The translations under genes were made by a program, and so were the position numbers. Shown here in pieces: positions 16,883 to 26,227 of a stretch of 64,000 bases of DNA. Below the pieces are notes generated by a model. It worked only from the letters and a program-made list of their open reading frames with translations. It was not told the DNA's origin and ran no database searches. Every line of letters starts with the position of its first letter. The stretch's first letter is position 1. Source of the stretch: Zavarzinia marina (GTDB lineage: Bacteria; Pseudomonadota; Alphaproteobacteria; Zavarziniales; Zavarziniaceae); assembly GCF_021568905.1 (NCBI RefSeq), contig NZ_JAKGSB010000005.1, positions 248,001 through 312,000 on the forward strand. The letters are read 5' to 3'.

Positions 16883-18430
16883 ATGACCAGCCCGTTGCGC
16901 CACCCCCTGGTGACCAAGCCCGACCATGACGTCGCCGTCATCGGCACCGGCTTTTCCGGCATCGGCATGGGGATCGCCCTGAAGAAGGCCGGAATGAACG
17001 ATTTCGTCATCCTGGAGAAGGCGGATTCGATCGGCGGCACCTGGCGCGACAACCATTACCCGGGCTGTGCCTGCGACGTGCAGAGCCACCTCTATTCCTT
17101 CTCGTTCGAGCCGAATCCCGACTGGTCGCGCATGTATTCGCCCCAGCCCGAGATCCGCGCCTATATCGAGCGCACGGCGACCAAATACGGCGTCACCCCC
17201 CATATCCGTTACGGCGTCACCCTGACCGGCGCCCATTTCGAGGAAGACCTGGGCCTGTGGCGTCTGACCACCGCCTCGGGCGAGACGATCACGGCCCGCG
17301 CCGTCGTTTCGGGCATGGGCGCATTGTCGATCCCGGCCTATCCGAACATCGAGGGGCGCGAGAGCTTCAAGGGCGAAACCTTCCATTCGCAGGACTGGAA
17401 TCACGATTACGACATGGCGGGCAAGACCGTCGCGGTCATCGGCACCGGCGCCAGCGCCATCCAGTTCGTGCCCCAGATCGCCAAGACCGCGGCCAAGGTC
17501 GAATTGTTCCAGCGCACCGCCCCCTGGGTGATGCCGAAGCCCGACCGCGCCATCGGCGGGCTGGAGCGCGCCGCCAATCGCTACGTCCCCGGCTTCCAGC
17601 GCGGCTTCCGCGAGCTGATCTACTGGTATCTCGAAGCCCGCGTGCTCGGCTTCGTCATCCGGCCCAGCCTGATGTCCAAGCTGGAAGGCATGGCCAAGCG
17701 CTATATCGCCAAGCACATCAAGGATCCCGAGCTGCGCCGCAAGGTGACGCCCGATTACACGATCGGCTGCAAGCGCATCCTGCTGTCGAACGACTATTAC
17801 CAGGCCCTGGCGCGGCCGAACGTCGACGTGATCACGACGGGCATCGCCCGCATCACCGAGACCGGCGTGGTCACCACCGACGGCGTCGAGCACAAGGTGG
17901 ACGCCATCGTCTACGGCACCGGCTTCAAGGCGACGGACATGCTGGCCGGCTTCGACATCACCGGCGTCGGCGGCGAGAGCCTGAACGCGCGCTGGAAGGA
18001 AGAGGGCGCCCATGCCTATCTCGGCACCGCCACCGCCGGCTTCCCCAATCTCTACTTCCTGATGGGCCCCAACACCGGCCTCGGCCATTCCAGCATGGTC
18101 TATATGATCGAAAGCCAGATCCATTACGTGATGGAGGCCCTGAAGCTGATGCGGGCCAAGGGCTACAATCACCTCGACGTGAAGCCCGAGGTGGAGACGG
18201 CCTTCAACAGGAAACTGGCGGGCAAGCTGGACGGCACGGTCTGGAACAACGGCGGCTGCATTTCCTGGTACCGGGACGAACAGGGCCGCAACGTCACCCT
18301 CTGGCCGGACTTCACCTTCCGCTTCGGCCGGGCGACGGCGCGGCTCGATCCCGCCGACTATGTCGCGACCCCGGCCGCGGCGGTCGCGGCGAAGCGCGAA
18401 CAGGCGGCGGCGCCCATCGCGGCGGAATGA
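16883..18430 (+). CDS. flavin-containing monooxygenase, Baeyer-Villiger type
   Basis: An FAD- and NADPH-dependent oxygenase of 515 residues. The FAD Rossmann motif GTGFSGIGMG is at 21-30. GGTWRDNHYPG follows at 51-61. The Baeyer-Villiger fingerprint FxGxxxHxxxW is present as FKGETFHSQDW (162-172), and the NADPH Rossmann motif GTGASA begins at 187. It would insert oxygen next to a ketone, making an ester or lactone from cyclic, long-chain or steroid ketones. The start at 16883 is chosen because GGAGGAGA lies just upstream. Control by the divergent TetR protein is likely. Confidence 0.88.
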   Translation: MTSPLRHPLVTKPDHDVAVIGTGFSGIGMGIALKKAGMNDFVILEKADSIGGTWRDNHYPGCACDVQSHLYSFSFEPNPDWSRMYSPQPEIRAYIERTATKYGVTPHIRYGVTLTGAHFEEDLGLWRLTTASGETITARAVVSGMGALSIPAYPNIEGRESFKGETFHSQDWNHDYDMAGKTVAVIGTGASAIQFVPQIAKTAAKVELFQRTAPWVMPKPDRAIGGLERAANRYVPGFQRGFRELIYWYLEARVLGFVIRPSLMSKLEGMAKRYIAKHIKDPELRRKVTPDYTIGCKRILLSNDYYQALARPNVDVITTGIARITETGVVTTDGVEHKVDAIVYGTGFKATDMLAGFDITGVGGESLNARWKEEGAHAYLGTATAGFPNLYFLMGPNTGLGHSSMVYMIESQIHYVMEALKLMRAKGYNHLDVKPEVETAFNRKLAGKLDGTVWNNGGCISWYRDEQGRNVTLWPDFTFRFGRATARLDPADYVATPAAAVAAKREQAAAPIAAE

Positions 18431-18501
18431 CGGGATCTTGAAATCCCCGGCGGTCGGGGCAAGGTAGAGCGCGATGTCCCGCGTGAGCCCGCCCCGCCGC
18501 C

Positions 18502-19422
18502 ATGACCGTTCCTGATCATGCTCTCCCTGAAATCGCCCCCGGGGAAGGGCTGGACCGCTGGCGCGGTCTGATCCGCGCGCGCGAACGCCGGGAACGCTGG
18601 AACCGGCGCCTGACGGCGGGCGTGGTCGCGGCGATCTGGGGCGCCTATGGCCTCGGCTTCTTCATGACGGTCACCGCCGACAGCGGTTTCGGCGCCTTTT
18701 TCGGGGCGGCCGGGCTGATGGTCGCCCTGATGCCGGCCATGCTGCTCTCCCTCGGCATCCTGCTGGCGCGGGGCTGGCTGGCGCGCCGGGCCGGGCTCGC
18801 CCTGCTCGGGCCGCGCCACGGGCCCGCGCGCATGGCGTTCGAGCCGCAGTGGCCGGTGGTCGCGGCCGCCGTCGCCGACATGGACCGGCTCGATTTCGAA
18901 CCGGACGAGCGCCGGCAGGCCGGGAACCGGCTCGACCAGCTCGCCGGTATCTTCATCGCCCTTCGCCATCTGGGGCCGGAGAGCGACCGCCTTCATGCCC
19001 AGCGCCTGGCGCAGGGCGTGGCGCCCCTGGTGCGGGACCTGGCCGACGTGCGCCGCCGCGCCCTGTCGCGGACCATTTCGGGCAGCCTGCCGCCCGGCGG
19101 TGCGCCCGGCTTCCTGGCGGGCGGCGAGGTGCCGCGCCCCGTCGCGCCCGCCGTGGAGAAGCTGGAGGCGGCGCTCGCGCTCGCCGGCCGGTCGGACCGC
19201 CCCGCCACGGTGGCGGCGGCGCGCCGGGCCCAGGACAGCGCCGGGCGCGCCCTTGCGGCACTCCGCGCCGATACCGCCCTGGCGCCGCGTACCCGCGACC
19301 TGATCGAAGCCCTGACGGCGGAAGTCGCGGCCGAACTGGCGCGCGACGGCGCGGGGCGTGACCCGACGACGGCGCTCGAAATCGAGGAACGGCTGATGCG
19401 GGCGCGCAAAGGCGACGCCTGA
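18502..19422 (+). CDS. hypothetical membrane protein
   Basis: A 306-residue protein with two adjacent hydrophobic helices (about 38-58 and 68-92) near the N-terminus, then a long Ala/Arg-rich helical, probably cytoplasmic region (about 110-306) with coiled-coil character. No catalytic motif or known family was recognised. It is convergent with the EAL gene (14 bp between stops). Codon use matches its neighbours. Confidence 0.6.
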   Translation: MTVPDHALPEIAPGEGLDRWRGLIRARERRERWNRRLTAGVVAAIWGAYGLGFFMTVTADSGFGAFFGAAGLMVALMPAMLLSLGILLARGWLARRAGLALLGPRHGPARMAFEPQWPVVAAAVADMDRLDFEPDERRQAGNRLDQLAGIFIALRHLGPESDRLHAQRLAQGVAPLVRDLADVRRRALSRTISGSLPPGGAPGFLAGGEVPRPVAPAVEKLEAALALAGRSDRPATVAAARRAQDSAGRALAALRADTALAPRTRDLIEALTAEVAAELARDGAGRDPTTALEIEERLMRARKGDA

Positions 19423-19436
19423 GACAGGCTCCGCCG

Positions 19437-20990
19437 TCAGGCGCGGGTCATGAGGGCGCGGACCGCTTCCGCCGGCATCGGCCGCGCGAGGCCGAAGCCC
19501 TGACCCATGTCGCAATCGTGGAGGCGCGCCCATTCGGCGACCGCGTCGGTCTCGATGCCCTCGGCGACGACAGCCATGCGCAGGGCGTGGGCGAGATCGA
19601 TGATGCGGGCGGTCAGGCCGGCAATGTCGGGATCGCCCAGATCGTCCAGGAAGCTGCGGTCGATCTTCACCTTGTCGAAGGGCAGGGCCCGCAATTGCCG
19701 CAGATTGGCATAGCCCGAACCGAAATCGTCGAGCGCCAGCCGGACGCCTGCGGCATGCAGGGTGCGGACCATCTGATGGGCCATGGCGGCGTCGTCCGGC
19801 AACGCCCGCTCGGTGATCTCCAGGCAGAGACGGCCCGCCGGCGCCTCCTCCTCGGCGAGGACGGCCAGGATCCGGGCGGCCGTGCCCTCGGCCGAGAATT
19901 GCTGGGGCGACAGATTGACCGAAATCCAGCACGGCGCCGGCCAGTGGCGCAGCTCGCGCAGCGCCTGGCGCAGGATGGTGTCGAAGATGCCGGCGATCAG
20001 GCCCGCGTCTTCCGCCAGCGGAATGAAGATGCCGGGCGGAACCGGGCCGTGGCCGTCGCGATGCCACCGGGCCAGGGCTTCCGCGCCGACGGGGCGTCCC
20101 GTCTTCATGTCGAAGATGGGCTGGAAGTGAGCGACGACATCTCCCCGTGCGAGGCCGGCGCGCAGGGCCGCCTCCATTTCCAGGCGCTCCCGGTTCATCC
20201 GTTCCAGGCCGGCGTCGAACAAGGCATAGGTGTTGCGGCCCTCCGAACGGGCCTGCTGCAGGGCGGCTTCGGCACGGCTCAGCAGGATGTCGACGCCGTC
20301 CCCGTCGTTCGGATGGATGGCGATGCCGATGCTGGCCGTGATCTTGCTGTCGGCGACGGGGTGAACCTCCGGACTGCCGATCGCCGCCTGCAGGCGGCGC
20401 GCCAGACGCAGGATGTGGTTCTGGTCGACGGTCGGCGGGGTGACGAGGGCAAACCGGTCGCCGCCGAGGCGGGCGGCGATCGTGTCGGCTGCCATGACCT
20501 CGGTCATGCGGGCCGCGATCCGCCGCAGCAAGCGGTCGCCGATGCCGGTGCCGAAGCGCTGGTTCACCTGCTTGAAACGGTCCAGGTCGATCAGCAGCAG
20601 GCCGATGCAGCCGTTCGCCGGCGCCGCCGCCAGAAACGGTTCGACCGCGTCGAGGAACCCCGTGCGGTTGCGAAGACCGGTCAGGGCGTCGAACCGTTCC
20701 AGGCCCTCGAGGCGCGCCTCCGCCAGGCGCCGCTCGGCTTCCGCCTGTTTCAGGTCGCGGTTGCGCACGATCAGCACCGCGATCAGGGCGAAGGACAGGA
20801 CACTGAAGATCGTGAAGACCCCGTCCAGTTCCCAATCTTCGTGGTCGCGGCTGTAGTGATAGAGCCACTCGAACGTGTCGAGGGAGATCAGCAGCGCCTG
20901 AAGCGCGAGCGCCCCGACGATGATCACGACGAAGATCGGCCGGAAGCGGGCGCGTGGGCGATTTGAGAAGGCGCGATCTGTATCTGACAT
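19437..20990 (-). CDS. cyclic-di-GMP phosphodiesterase (degenerate GGDEF + EAL)
   Basis: A 517-residue inner-membrane signalling protein. Two N-terminal helices (about 19-36 and 58-76) precede a GGDEF domain whose signature is GGDRF (176-180), so cyclase activity is not expected, although GTP binding may remain. The EAL domain is intact by eye: GAEALARW (EAL at 304-306), NLSPQQF, EITER, DDFGSGYANL, KIDRSF and AEGIET. It should hydrolyse c-di-GMP to pGpG and favour motility over biofilm. The ATG at 20990 has a weak ribosome site; a GTG at 21041 near GGGGAGGGG is an alternative start. There is no periplasmic sensor domain. Confidence 0.85.
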   Translation of the reverse strand: MSDTDRAFSNRPRARFRPIFVVIIVGALALQALLISLDTFEWLYHYSRDHEDWELDGVFTIFSVLSFALIAVLIVRNRDLKQAEAERRLAEARLEGLERFDALTGLRNRTGFLDAVEPFLAAAPANGCIGLLLIDLDRFKQVNQRFGTGIGDRLLRRIAARMTEVMAADTIAARLGGDRFALVTPPTVDQNHILRLARRLQAAIGSPEVHPVADSKITASIGIAIHPNDGDGVDILLSRAEAALQQARSEGRNTYALFDAGLERMNRERLEMEAALRAGLARGDVVAHFQPIFDMKTGRPVGAEALARWHRDGHGPVPPGIFIPLAEDAGLIAGIFDTILRQALRELRHWPAPCWISVNLSPQQFSAEGTAARILAVLAEEEAPAGRLCLEITERALPDDAAMAHQMVRTLHAAGVRLALDDFGSGYANLRQLRALPFDKVKIDRSFLDDLGDPDIAGLTARIIDLAHALRMAVVAEGIETDAVAEWARLHDCDMGQGFGLARPMPAEAVRALMTRA

Positions 20991-21214
20991 TCTGCTTGCT
21001 GCTTGGTTCTTGGCCGGCCGTTCCGACGTGACGATTTCCACCCCTCCCCGGAGGGAATCATGATCGCACGATAGCGGTAAATAAAGTCTCGCTGTACGGC
21101 GAAGCGGGATTCACGTGGGCCCCGGAAGCGGCGCGGGCGAGGGAGCGGGTCCGAGAGCGGCGCGCGCCTATGCAATTTTAAGAATATAACAATGGAAAAA
21201 CACGTTTTGAGATA

Positions 21215-21245
21215 TATAATGTCCCGGCAAATCCCCTAAAGGGGA
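21215..21245 (+). promoter_or_regulatory. AT-rich promoter and small palindrome before the secreted pair
   Basis: A perfect TATAAT lies at 21215-21220 in an otherwise GC-rich region, followed by the short dyad TCCCCT-AA-AGGGGA near 21232-21245. Both precede the 142-residue secreted protein. The -35 box is not clear. Confidence 0.4.
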
Positions 21246-21275
21246 ATCTCGTCTCCAGAACAACGGGGGTCGCCC

Positions 21276-21704
21276 ATGCCTGTCGGAATGTGTGATTCAT
21301 CGCGCGCGGCTTCGGTCAGGGGACGTGGCGCCGTCGCCTGCCGCGCCATCTTGGCGGCGCTGTCCGTCGCGTCGCTGCCGGCCCTAAGCCCCGCCGCGTC
21401 GGCGCAGAGCGTCGGATCGACCTGCTACGAGGGCTATATCGTCGGCGTCGTCGGTCCCTACCCACCCGGCAGAGGCGGCGCCTGGGACGAATTCGGCGTC
21501 TATGTCTCGAAGAATTCCTATTGGGACGGAAGCCAGGTCTTCATGTTCTCGGATTCGACGAACATCTCGCTCCAGACCGAGCTCGGGCGCGTTCTCTACG
21601 CCCAGGCCGTCAACGCGATGAACATGGGCTACCAGGTCGTGTTGAGTTCCATAAACAACTCATGCGGTTCCTTGGGGTTCAGCACCATTCGGCAGATGAA
21701 ATAG
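21276..21704 (+). CDS. small secreted protein, possible OB-fold (AB5 B-subunit-like)
   Basis: A 142-residue precursor. An Arg-rich N-terminus and a hydrophobic core (about 20-40) end at ASA-Q44, predicting a mature protein of about 98 residues. The mature chain has only two cysteines (one in STCYEG near the start, one in NNSCGS near the end), which could form a disulfide. The pattern of beta-prone segments, one amphipathic helix (LGRVLYAQAVNAMNMGY) and a final Cys-loop-strand (CGSLGFSTIRQMK) resembles OB-fold B subunits of AB5 toxins and related periplasmic OB proteins. That is a fold guess from pattern only. It lies 51 bp before another secreted protein gene and is probably in the same operon. 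Confidence 0.55.
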   Translation: MPVGMCDSSRAASVRGRGAVACRAILAALSVASLPALSPAASAQSVGSTCYEGYIVGVVGPYPPGRGGAWDEFGVYVSKNSYWDGSQVFMFSDSTNISLQTELGRVLYAQAVNAMNMGYQVVLSSINNSCGSLGFSTIRQMK

Positions 21705-21755
21705 GGATCGGCGCCCGACAGACCCGAGGCGCGCTGTTTTACGGGAGGCCGGACC

Positions 21756-22706
21756 ATGGAAAAGAGGACAAGGATCGCCGCTTTCTGCCTCGGATCCGTG
21801 CTGGCTGCCGGGGCGGTGCCACTCGCCGCCCTCGCCGGCGGCGGCAATCCGCCGGATCCGCCGGAAGACGGCGACTATCGCCTGAGCCTGCCCTCGCAAG
21901 GGCGGCCCGACGCGCCCTACCCCGCGCTGGATGACTACACGCCGGACCTGCAGGCGCACGGCCAGGGACCGTCCTACACCGTGCCGGTGTCGCGGCACCA
22001 CATCATCCCCCTGAACGTCCTGCGGGGGTTCTACAACAATGTCGTCGAGCGCGGGGATCTCCTCTATATCCGCGGCTTCCTGTCGTCACTCGGATCCAAC
22101 ATCAGGCTCTACGCCAGTGCCGCCTCCATGGTCTGCTCCGTCGCCGCGGTGAGGTTCGACCTGATGAGTGCCAGCTATGTCTCGACCTTCATGGCGCAGG
22201 GGCGGGTGCGGCCCGGCGGCAGCGACGTTCCGCACGGCTTCGACACATTCGCCGCATTCTATGCCTGGCTGCCGGGAAACCTGTTCGTCGGACCGCGCAA
22301 CCGAAGCGACGACCCGGGGGAAAATCTCGACGCCGGGGCCCAGTTCATCATCGGCGCGGAACGCTTCGCGATCCTGCGGCGGCTGTACGACAACATGGTC
22401 GATTACAACGCCGGGATCGGCGACCCCCTGAATGCCATCATTGCCGATCTGACGCAGGTGGTCCGGTGGCAGCGGGTAACGCCGTTGAGCGCCCAGGAAT
22501 GGGAACGCGTGTCGGATAACCCGCCCAAGACGCCTCGGTATCGGATCAGGCGCGACCGGATCGACGGTTCCGTCGCGGCGCTCGACGGCGGGCCGCTCGA
22601 CGCATCGACGCCGGACGGCGACTGTCTGGGCGTTCCCCCCGCGCTGGGCACCGATCCCATGATCGCCATCCTGCCGCTTCTGTTCGATCCGCCGCCACCT
22701 CAGTGA
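21756..22706 (+). CDS. secreted protein with HHIIP (HNH/His-Me finger-like) motif
   Basis: A 316-residue precursor with a signal peptide (cleavage near ALA-GG, residue 27). Residues 80-85 read RHHIIP, the motif that opens several HNH/endonuclease-VII-like toxin nuclease families. A second block, WLPGNLFVGP followed by RNRSDDPG (171-188), supplies an Asn that could be the HNH asparagine. The nuclease reading is inference; no close family was recognised. GGGAGG sits before the ATG. It follows the OB-fold-like gene, and its last 7 bases overlap the convergent SulP gene. No immunity-like gene is visible. Confidence 0.55.
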   Translation: MEKRTRIAAFCLGSVLAAGAVPLAALAGGGNPPDPPEDGDYRLSLPSQGRPDAPYPALDDYTPDLQAHGQGPSYTVPVSRHHIIPLNVLRGFYNNVVERGDLLYIRGFLSSLGSNIRLYASAASMVCSVAAVRFDLMSASYVSTFMAQGRVRPGGSDVPHGFDTFAAFYAWLPGNLFVGPRNRSDDPGENLDAGAQFIIGAERFAILRRLYDNMVDYNAGIGDPLNAIIADLTQVVRWQRVTPLSAQEWERVSDNPPKTPRYRIRRDRIDGSVAALDGGPLDASTPDGDCLGVPPALGTDPMIAILPLLFDPPPPQ

Positions 22707-24166
22707 GGCGCGGCGGGTGCCTCCGCCATCGGCTTGTCGTGGGCGGCGAAGCGCTCGACCATGGTGGCGCTGGCTTCGTTCAGGCCCTCCACGGTCACCT
22801 CGGCCCCGGCCCGGCGGAGCCTCAGCACCGCCTTGTCCAGGGCGCCGATCGACGAGATGTCCCACAGGTGGGCGTGGTGCAGATCGATCGTCACCTGGGG
22901 CGGCACCTCGACAAAGTCGAAGCCGCGCAGGAAGGTCTCGGTCGAGGCGAAGAAGACCTGGCCGCGCACGACATAGCGATCGCCCTCGCGCGTGATCGAG
23001 ATCAGGCGCGAGACCTTGCCGGCGAAGAACACGCCCGACAGCAGCACGCCGACGATCACGCCCTTGGCCAAGTCGTGGGTGGCGACCACGGTCACCACCG
23101 TCGCCAGCATGACGACGGAAGAGGGCAGGGGATTGCTGCGCAGCTCGAGGATCGAACGCCACGAGAAGGTGCCGATCGAGACCATGATCATCACCGCGAC
23201 CAGGGCCGCCATCGGAATGATGCGGACGATGTCGTCGAGCACCAGGATCAGGAACAGCAGGAAGGCGCCGGCGACGAAGGTGGACAGGCGCCCGCGCCCG
23301 CCCGCGCCGACGTTGATCACCGACTGGCCGATCATGGCGCAGCCGCCCATGCCGCCGATCAGCGCGGCGGCGATGTTGGAGGCGCCCTGGCCGAAGCATT
23401 CCCGGTGGCGGTCGCCCTGGGTCTCGGTCATGTCGTCGACGATCTGGGTCGTCAGCAGGGATTCGAGCAGGCCGACGGCGGCCAGCGCCAGGGAGAAGGG
23501 GAAGATGATCCGCAGCGTCTCGAAGGTCAGGGGCAGGTCCGGCAGGGCCAGCATGGGCAGGCTGGACGGCAGTTCGCCGAGATCGCCGACGGTGCGCAGA
23601 TCCATGCCGAACCCCCAGGCGACGGCGGTCAGCGCTGCGATGGCGATCAGCGGCGCGGGCACGGTCCTGGTCGCCAGGGGCAGCAGATAGATGATGGCGA
23701 GACCGGCCGCGACCATGGCATAGGTCGCCGGCGGCACGTCGATCAATTCCGGCAATTGGGCGAGGAAGATCAGGATCGCCAGGGCGTTGACGAAACCGGT
23801 GATCACCGAGCGCGAGACGAAGCGCATCAGCCGGTGCAGGCGCAGGAATCCGGCGCCGATCTGCAGCACGCCCATCAGGATGGTCGCCGCGAACAGATAT
23901 TGCAGGCCGTGTTCCTTGACCAGCGTGACCATCAGCACGGCGGTCGCCGCCGTCGCGGCGGAGATCATGCCGGGCCGGCCGCCGACGACGGCCGAGACGC
24001 AGGCGATGGCGAAGGAGCCGAACAGGCCGAGCTTGGGGTCGACGCCGGCGATCGCGGAAAAGCCGATCGCTTCGGGAATCAGGGCCAGCGCGACCAGGAC
24101 GCCGGACATGAGGTCGCCGCGAATGTTGTGAAACCATTCGTGGCGGTACAGACGCAACGGGGTCAT
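22700..24166 (-). CDS. SulP-family anion transporter with STAS domain
   Basis: An inner-membrane transporter of 488 residues, moving sulfate, bicarbonate or another anion. The start MTPLRLYRHEWFHNIRGDLM leads into 10-12 membrane helices, including the conserved PEAIGFSAIAGVDPKLGLF region (about 31-50). The C-terminal STAS domain (about 390-480) contains TIDLHHAHLWDISSIGALDK. The ATG at 24166 is preferred: longer in-frame upstream sequence is Arg/Pro-rich and unlike the family. It is divergent from atuA. The substrate is not deducible; bicarbonate transporters such as BicA share this architecture. Confidence 0.87.
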   Translation of the reverse strand: MTPLRLYRHEWFHNIRGDLMSGVLVALALIPEAIGFSAIAGVDPKLGLFGSFAIACVSAVVGGRPGMISAATAATAVLMVTLVKEHGLQYLFAATILMGVLQIGAGFLRLHRLMRFVSRSVITGFVNALAILIFLAQLPELIDVPPATYAMVAAGLAIIYLLPLATRTVPAPLIAIAALTAVAWGFGMDLRTVGDLGELPSSLPMLALPDLPLTFETLRIIFPFSLALAAVGLLESLLTTQIVDDMTETQGDRHRECFGQGASNIAAALIGGMGGCAMIGQSVINVGAGGRGRLSTFVAGAFLLFLILVLDDIVRIIPMAALVAVMIMVSIGTFSWRSILELRSNPLPSSVVMLATVVTVVATHDLAKGVIVGVLLSGVFFAGKVSRLISITREGDRYVVRGQVFFASTETFLRGFDFVEVPPQVTIDLHHAHLWDISSIGALDKAVLRLRRAGAEVTVEGLNEASATMVERFAAHDKPMAEAPAAPH

Positions 24167-24440
24167 GGGGTCTTCCGATGTGCGGACGCTTTCCCGCCGC
24201 CCTCTTCGGGCCGGGCGGGGCGCAACAGGCGTCCTCTCATGGTCCGGCGGATCGGCGGCCGGAAGAGCCACCCGGGGTCTCACCGGGTCCTTCTCGAATG
24301 CGAGCAATATGCCTTTGCGATTGCTGCGATGCAACAAGACGGTGCGCATGCATGGCCGCGTTCACCGCATGGCCTTGCCTGCCCCCACGTCCTCCGCTAT
24401 GGTCGCTCAAAATGAATTGAATTCAACAAAGGAGGAGATC

Positions 24441-26225
24441 GTGGCGACGGCGAAGGGCGCGGGCCCGTTGCGCATCGGTTGCGCGTCGGGGTTCTGGGGC
24501 GATTCCCTCGAAGGCACGGCGCAACTGGTGACGCGCGGCGGCATCGATTTCCTGGTCTTCGACTGGCTGGCGGAAATCACCCTGTCGCTGCTGGCGCGGG
24601 TGAAGGCGAAGAAGCCCGAGGCGGGCTATGTCCCCGATTTCATCGAAGCGATCGCGCCCCATCTCGCCACCATCAAGGACCGGGGCATCCGCATCGTCTC
24701 CAACGGCGGCGGCATGAACCCCGCCGCCTGCGCGGCGGCACTGGCGGCACGGGCCGAGGCGGCGGGCCTGTCCTTCCGCATCGCCACCGTGGCCGGCGAC
24801 GATCTGAAACCGGCGGAGGACGAGATCCGCGCCGCCGCCGTGCGCGAGATGTTCACGGGCGCGGCCCTGCCCGACAAACTGGTGACCGCGAATGCCTATA
24901 TCGGCGCGCGCGGCATCGCCGCCGCGCTCGATGCCGGGGCGGAGATCGTGATCACCGGGCGCTGCGTCGATTCGGCCGTCACGCTGGGGCCGCTGGTGCA
25001 TCATTTCGGCTGGGACTGGCAGGACTGGGACCGGCTGGCCCAGGGCAGCCTGGCCGGCCATCTGATCGAATGCGGTGCCCAGGGTACCGGCGGCCTCTTC
25101 ACCGACTGGCAGGCGGTGCCGGGCTGGGACGACATGGGTTTCCCCATCGTCGAGGTGGAGGGTGACGGCGGCTTCACCCTGACCAAGCCGGACGGCACCG
25201 GCGGCCTGATCACGCCGCTGTCGGCGGCCGAACAGCTTCTCTACGAGATCGGCGATCCCGCCGCCTATCTGCTGCCCGACGTCGCCTGCGATCTTCGCGC
25301 CGTCAGCCTCGTCCAGGCGGGGCCGGACCGGGTGCGCGTGACCGGGGCCCGGGGCCGCCCGCCCAGCGGCAGCCTGAAGGTCAGCGCCACATTCGCCGAC
25401 GGCTTCCGCATGATCGGCGCCGTCACCATCGCCGGGCGCGAGGCGGCGGCCAAGGCGGAACGGACGGGCGCCGCCATCGTCGCACGCGCCATGCGCCTGA
25501 TCGCCGAAAAGGGCCTGCCGCCCCTGAGCGAAACCTCGATCGAGGTTCTGGGCAGCGAGGCGACCTATGGTCCCCATGCCGCGCCGGCCGCCAAGGCGGC
25601 GCGCGAGGTGGTGTTGAAGATCGGTGCCCGCGCCCCCGTCGCCGCCAGCCTCGACCTGCTGGCCAAGGAGGTGGTGCCGGCGGCGACCGCCATGGCCCAG
25701 GGCCTGACCGGCCTCTATGCCGGGCGCCCGGGCGTGGCGCCGGTATTCCGCAATTTCTCCTTCCTGTGGCCGGCGGCCAAGGTGCCGGCGACCGTGACCC
25801 TGGGCGCGGAAAGCTTCGCCGTCGACAATCCGGTGCCGCCGGTAGCACCCGCGCCCGTGGCGGTGCCGGCCGTCGACGCGGCGGTGGACGGGGTGGAGAC
25901 GGTGCCCCTGATCCGCCTCGCCGTCGGGCGTTCGGGCGACAAGGGCGACATCGCCAATATCGGCGTCATCGCGCGCCGGCCCGACTATCAGCCCTATATC
26001 CGCGCGGCCCTGACGGTCGACGCGGTCAAGGCCTGGTTCGGCCATCTGGGGGTTTCCCGGGTCGAGCGTTTCGACCTGCCGGGCTTCGATGCCCTGAACT
26101 TCATGCTGCACGACGCGCTCGGCGGCGGCGGAGTCGCCTCGGTCCGGATCGATCCGCAGGGCAAGGCGCTGGCGCAGATGCTGATGGATATGCCGGTGAA
26201 GGTGCCGGCGGGATTTCCGGGGTGA
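24441..26225 (+). CDS. atuA: AtuA-family protein (DUF1446, acyclic terpene utilisation)
   Basis: A 594-residue protein. Residues 1-450 are the DUF1446/AtuA core (IGCASGFWGDSLEGTAQLV near the start, GRCVDSAVTLGPLVHHFGWD near 170-190). The last ~100 residues are the small AtuA-associated domain (VGRSGDKGDIANIGVIARR). In Pseudomonas, AtuA is required for citronellol/geraniol growth; its reaction is not settled. The start is a GTG at 24441 because AAAGGAGG lies 7 bases upstream; an ATG at 24399 has no such site. The SDR gene begins 3 bp after the stop, so the two form an operon. The other atu genes (liu-type carboxylase, dehydrogenases) are absent here. Confidence 0.82.
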   Translation: MATAKGAGPLRIGCASGFWGDSLEGTAQLVTRGGIDFLVFDWLAEITLSLLARVKAKKPEAGYVPDFIEAIAPHLATIKDRGIRIVSNGGGMNPAACAAALAARAEAAGLSFRIATVAGDDLKPAEDEIRAAAVREMFTGAALPDKLVTANAYIGARGIAAALDAGAEIVITGRCVDSAVTLGPLVHHFGWDWQDWDRLAQGSLAGHLIECGAQGTGGLFTDWQAVPGWDDMGFPIVEVEGDGGFTLTKPDGTGGLITPLSAAEQLLYEIGDPAAYLLPDVACDLRAVSLVQAGPDRVRVTGARGRPPSGSLKVSATFADGFRMIGAVTIAGREAAAKAERTGAAIVARAMRLIAEKGLPPLSETSIEVLGSEATYGPHAAPAAKAAREVVLKIGARAPVAASLDLLAKEVVPAATAMAQGLTGLYAGRPGVAPVFRNFSFLWPAAKVPATVTLGAESFAVDNPVPPVAPAPVAVPAVDAAVDGVETVPLIRLAVGRSGDKGDIANIGVIARRPDYQPYIRAALTVDAVKAWFGHLGVSRVERFDLPGFDALNFMLHDALGGGGVASVRIDPQGKALAQMLMDMPVKVPAGFPG

Positions 26226-26227
26226 CG

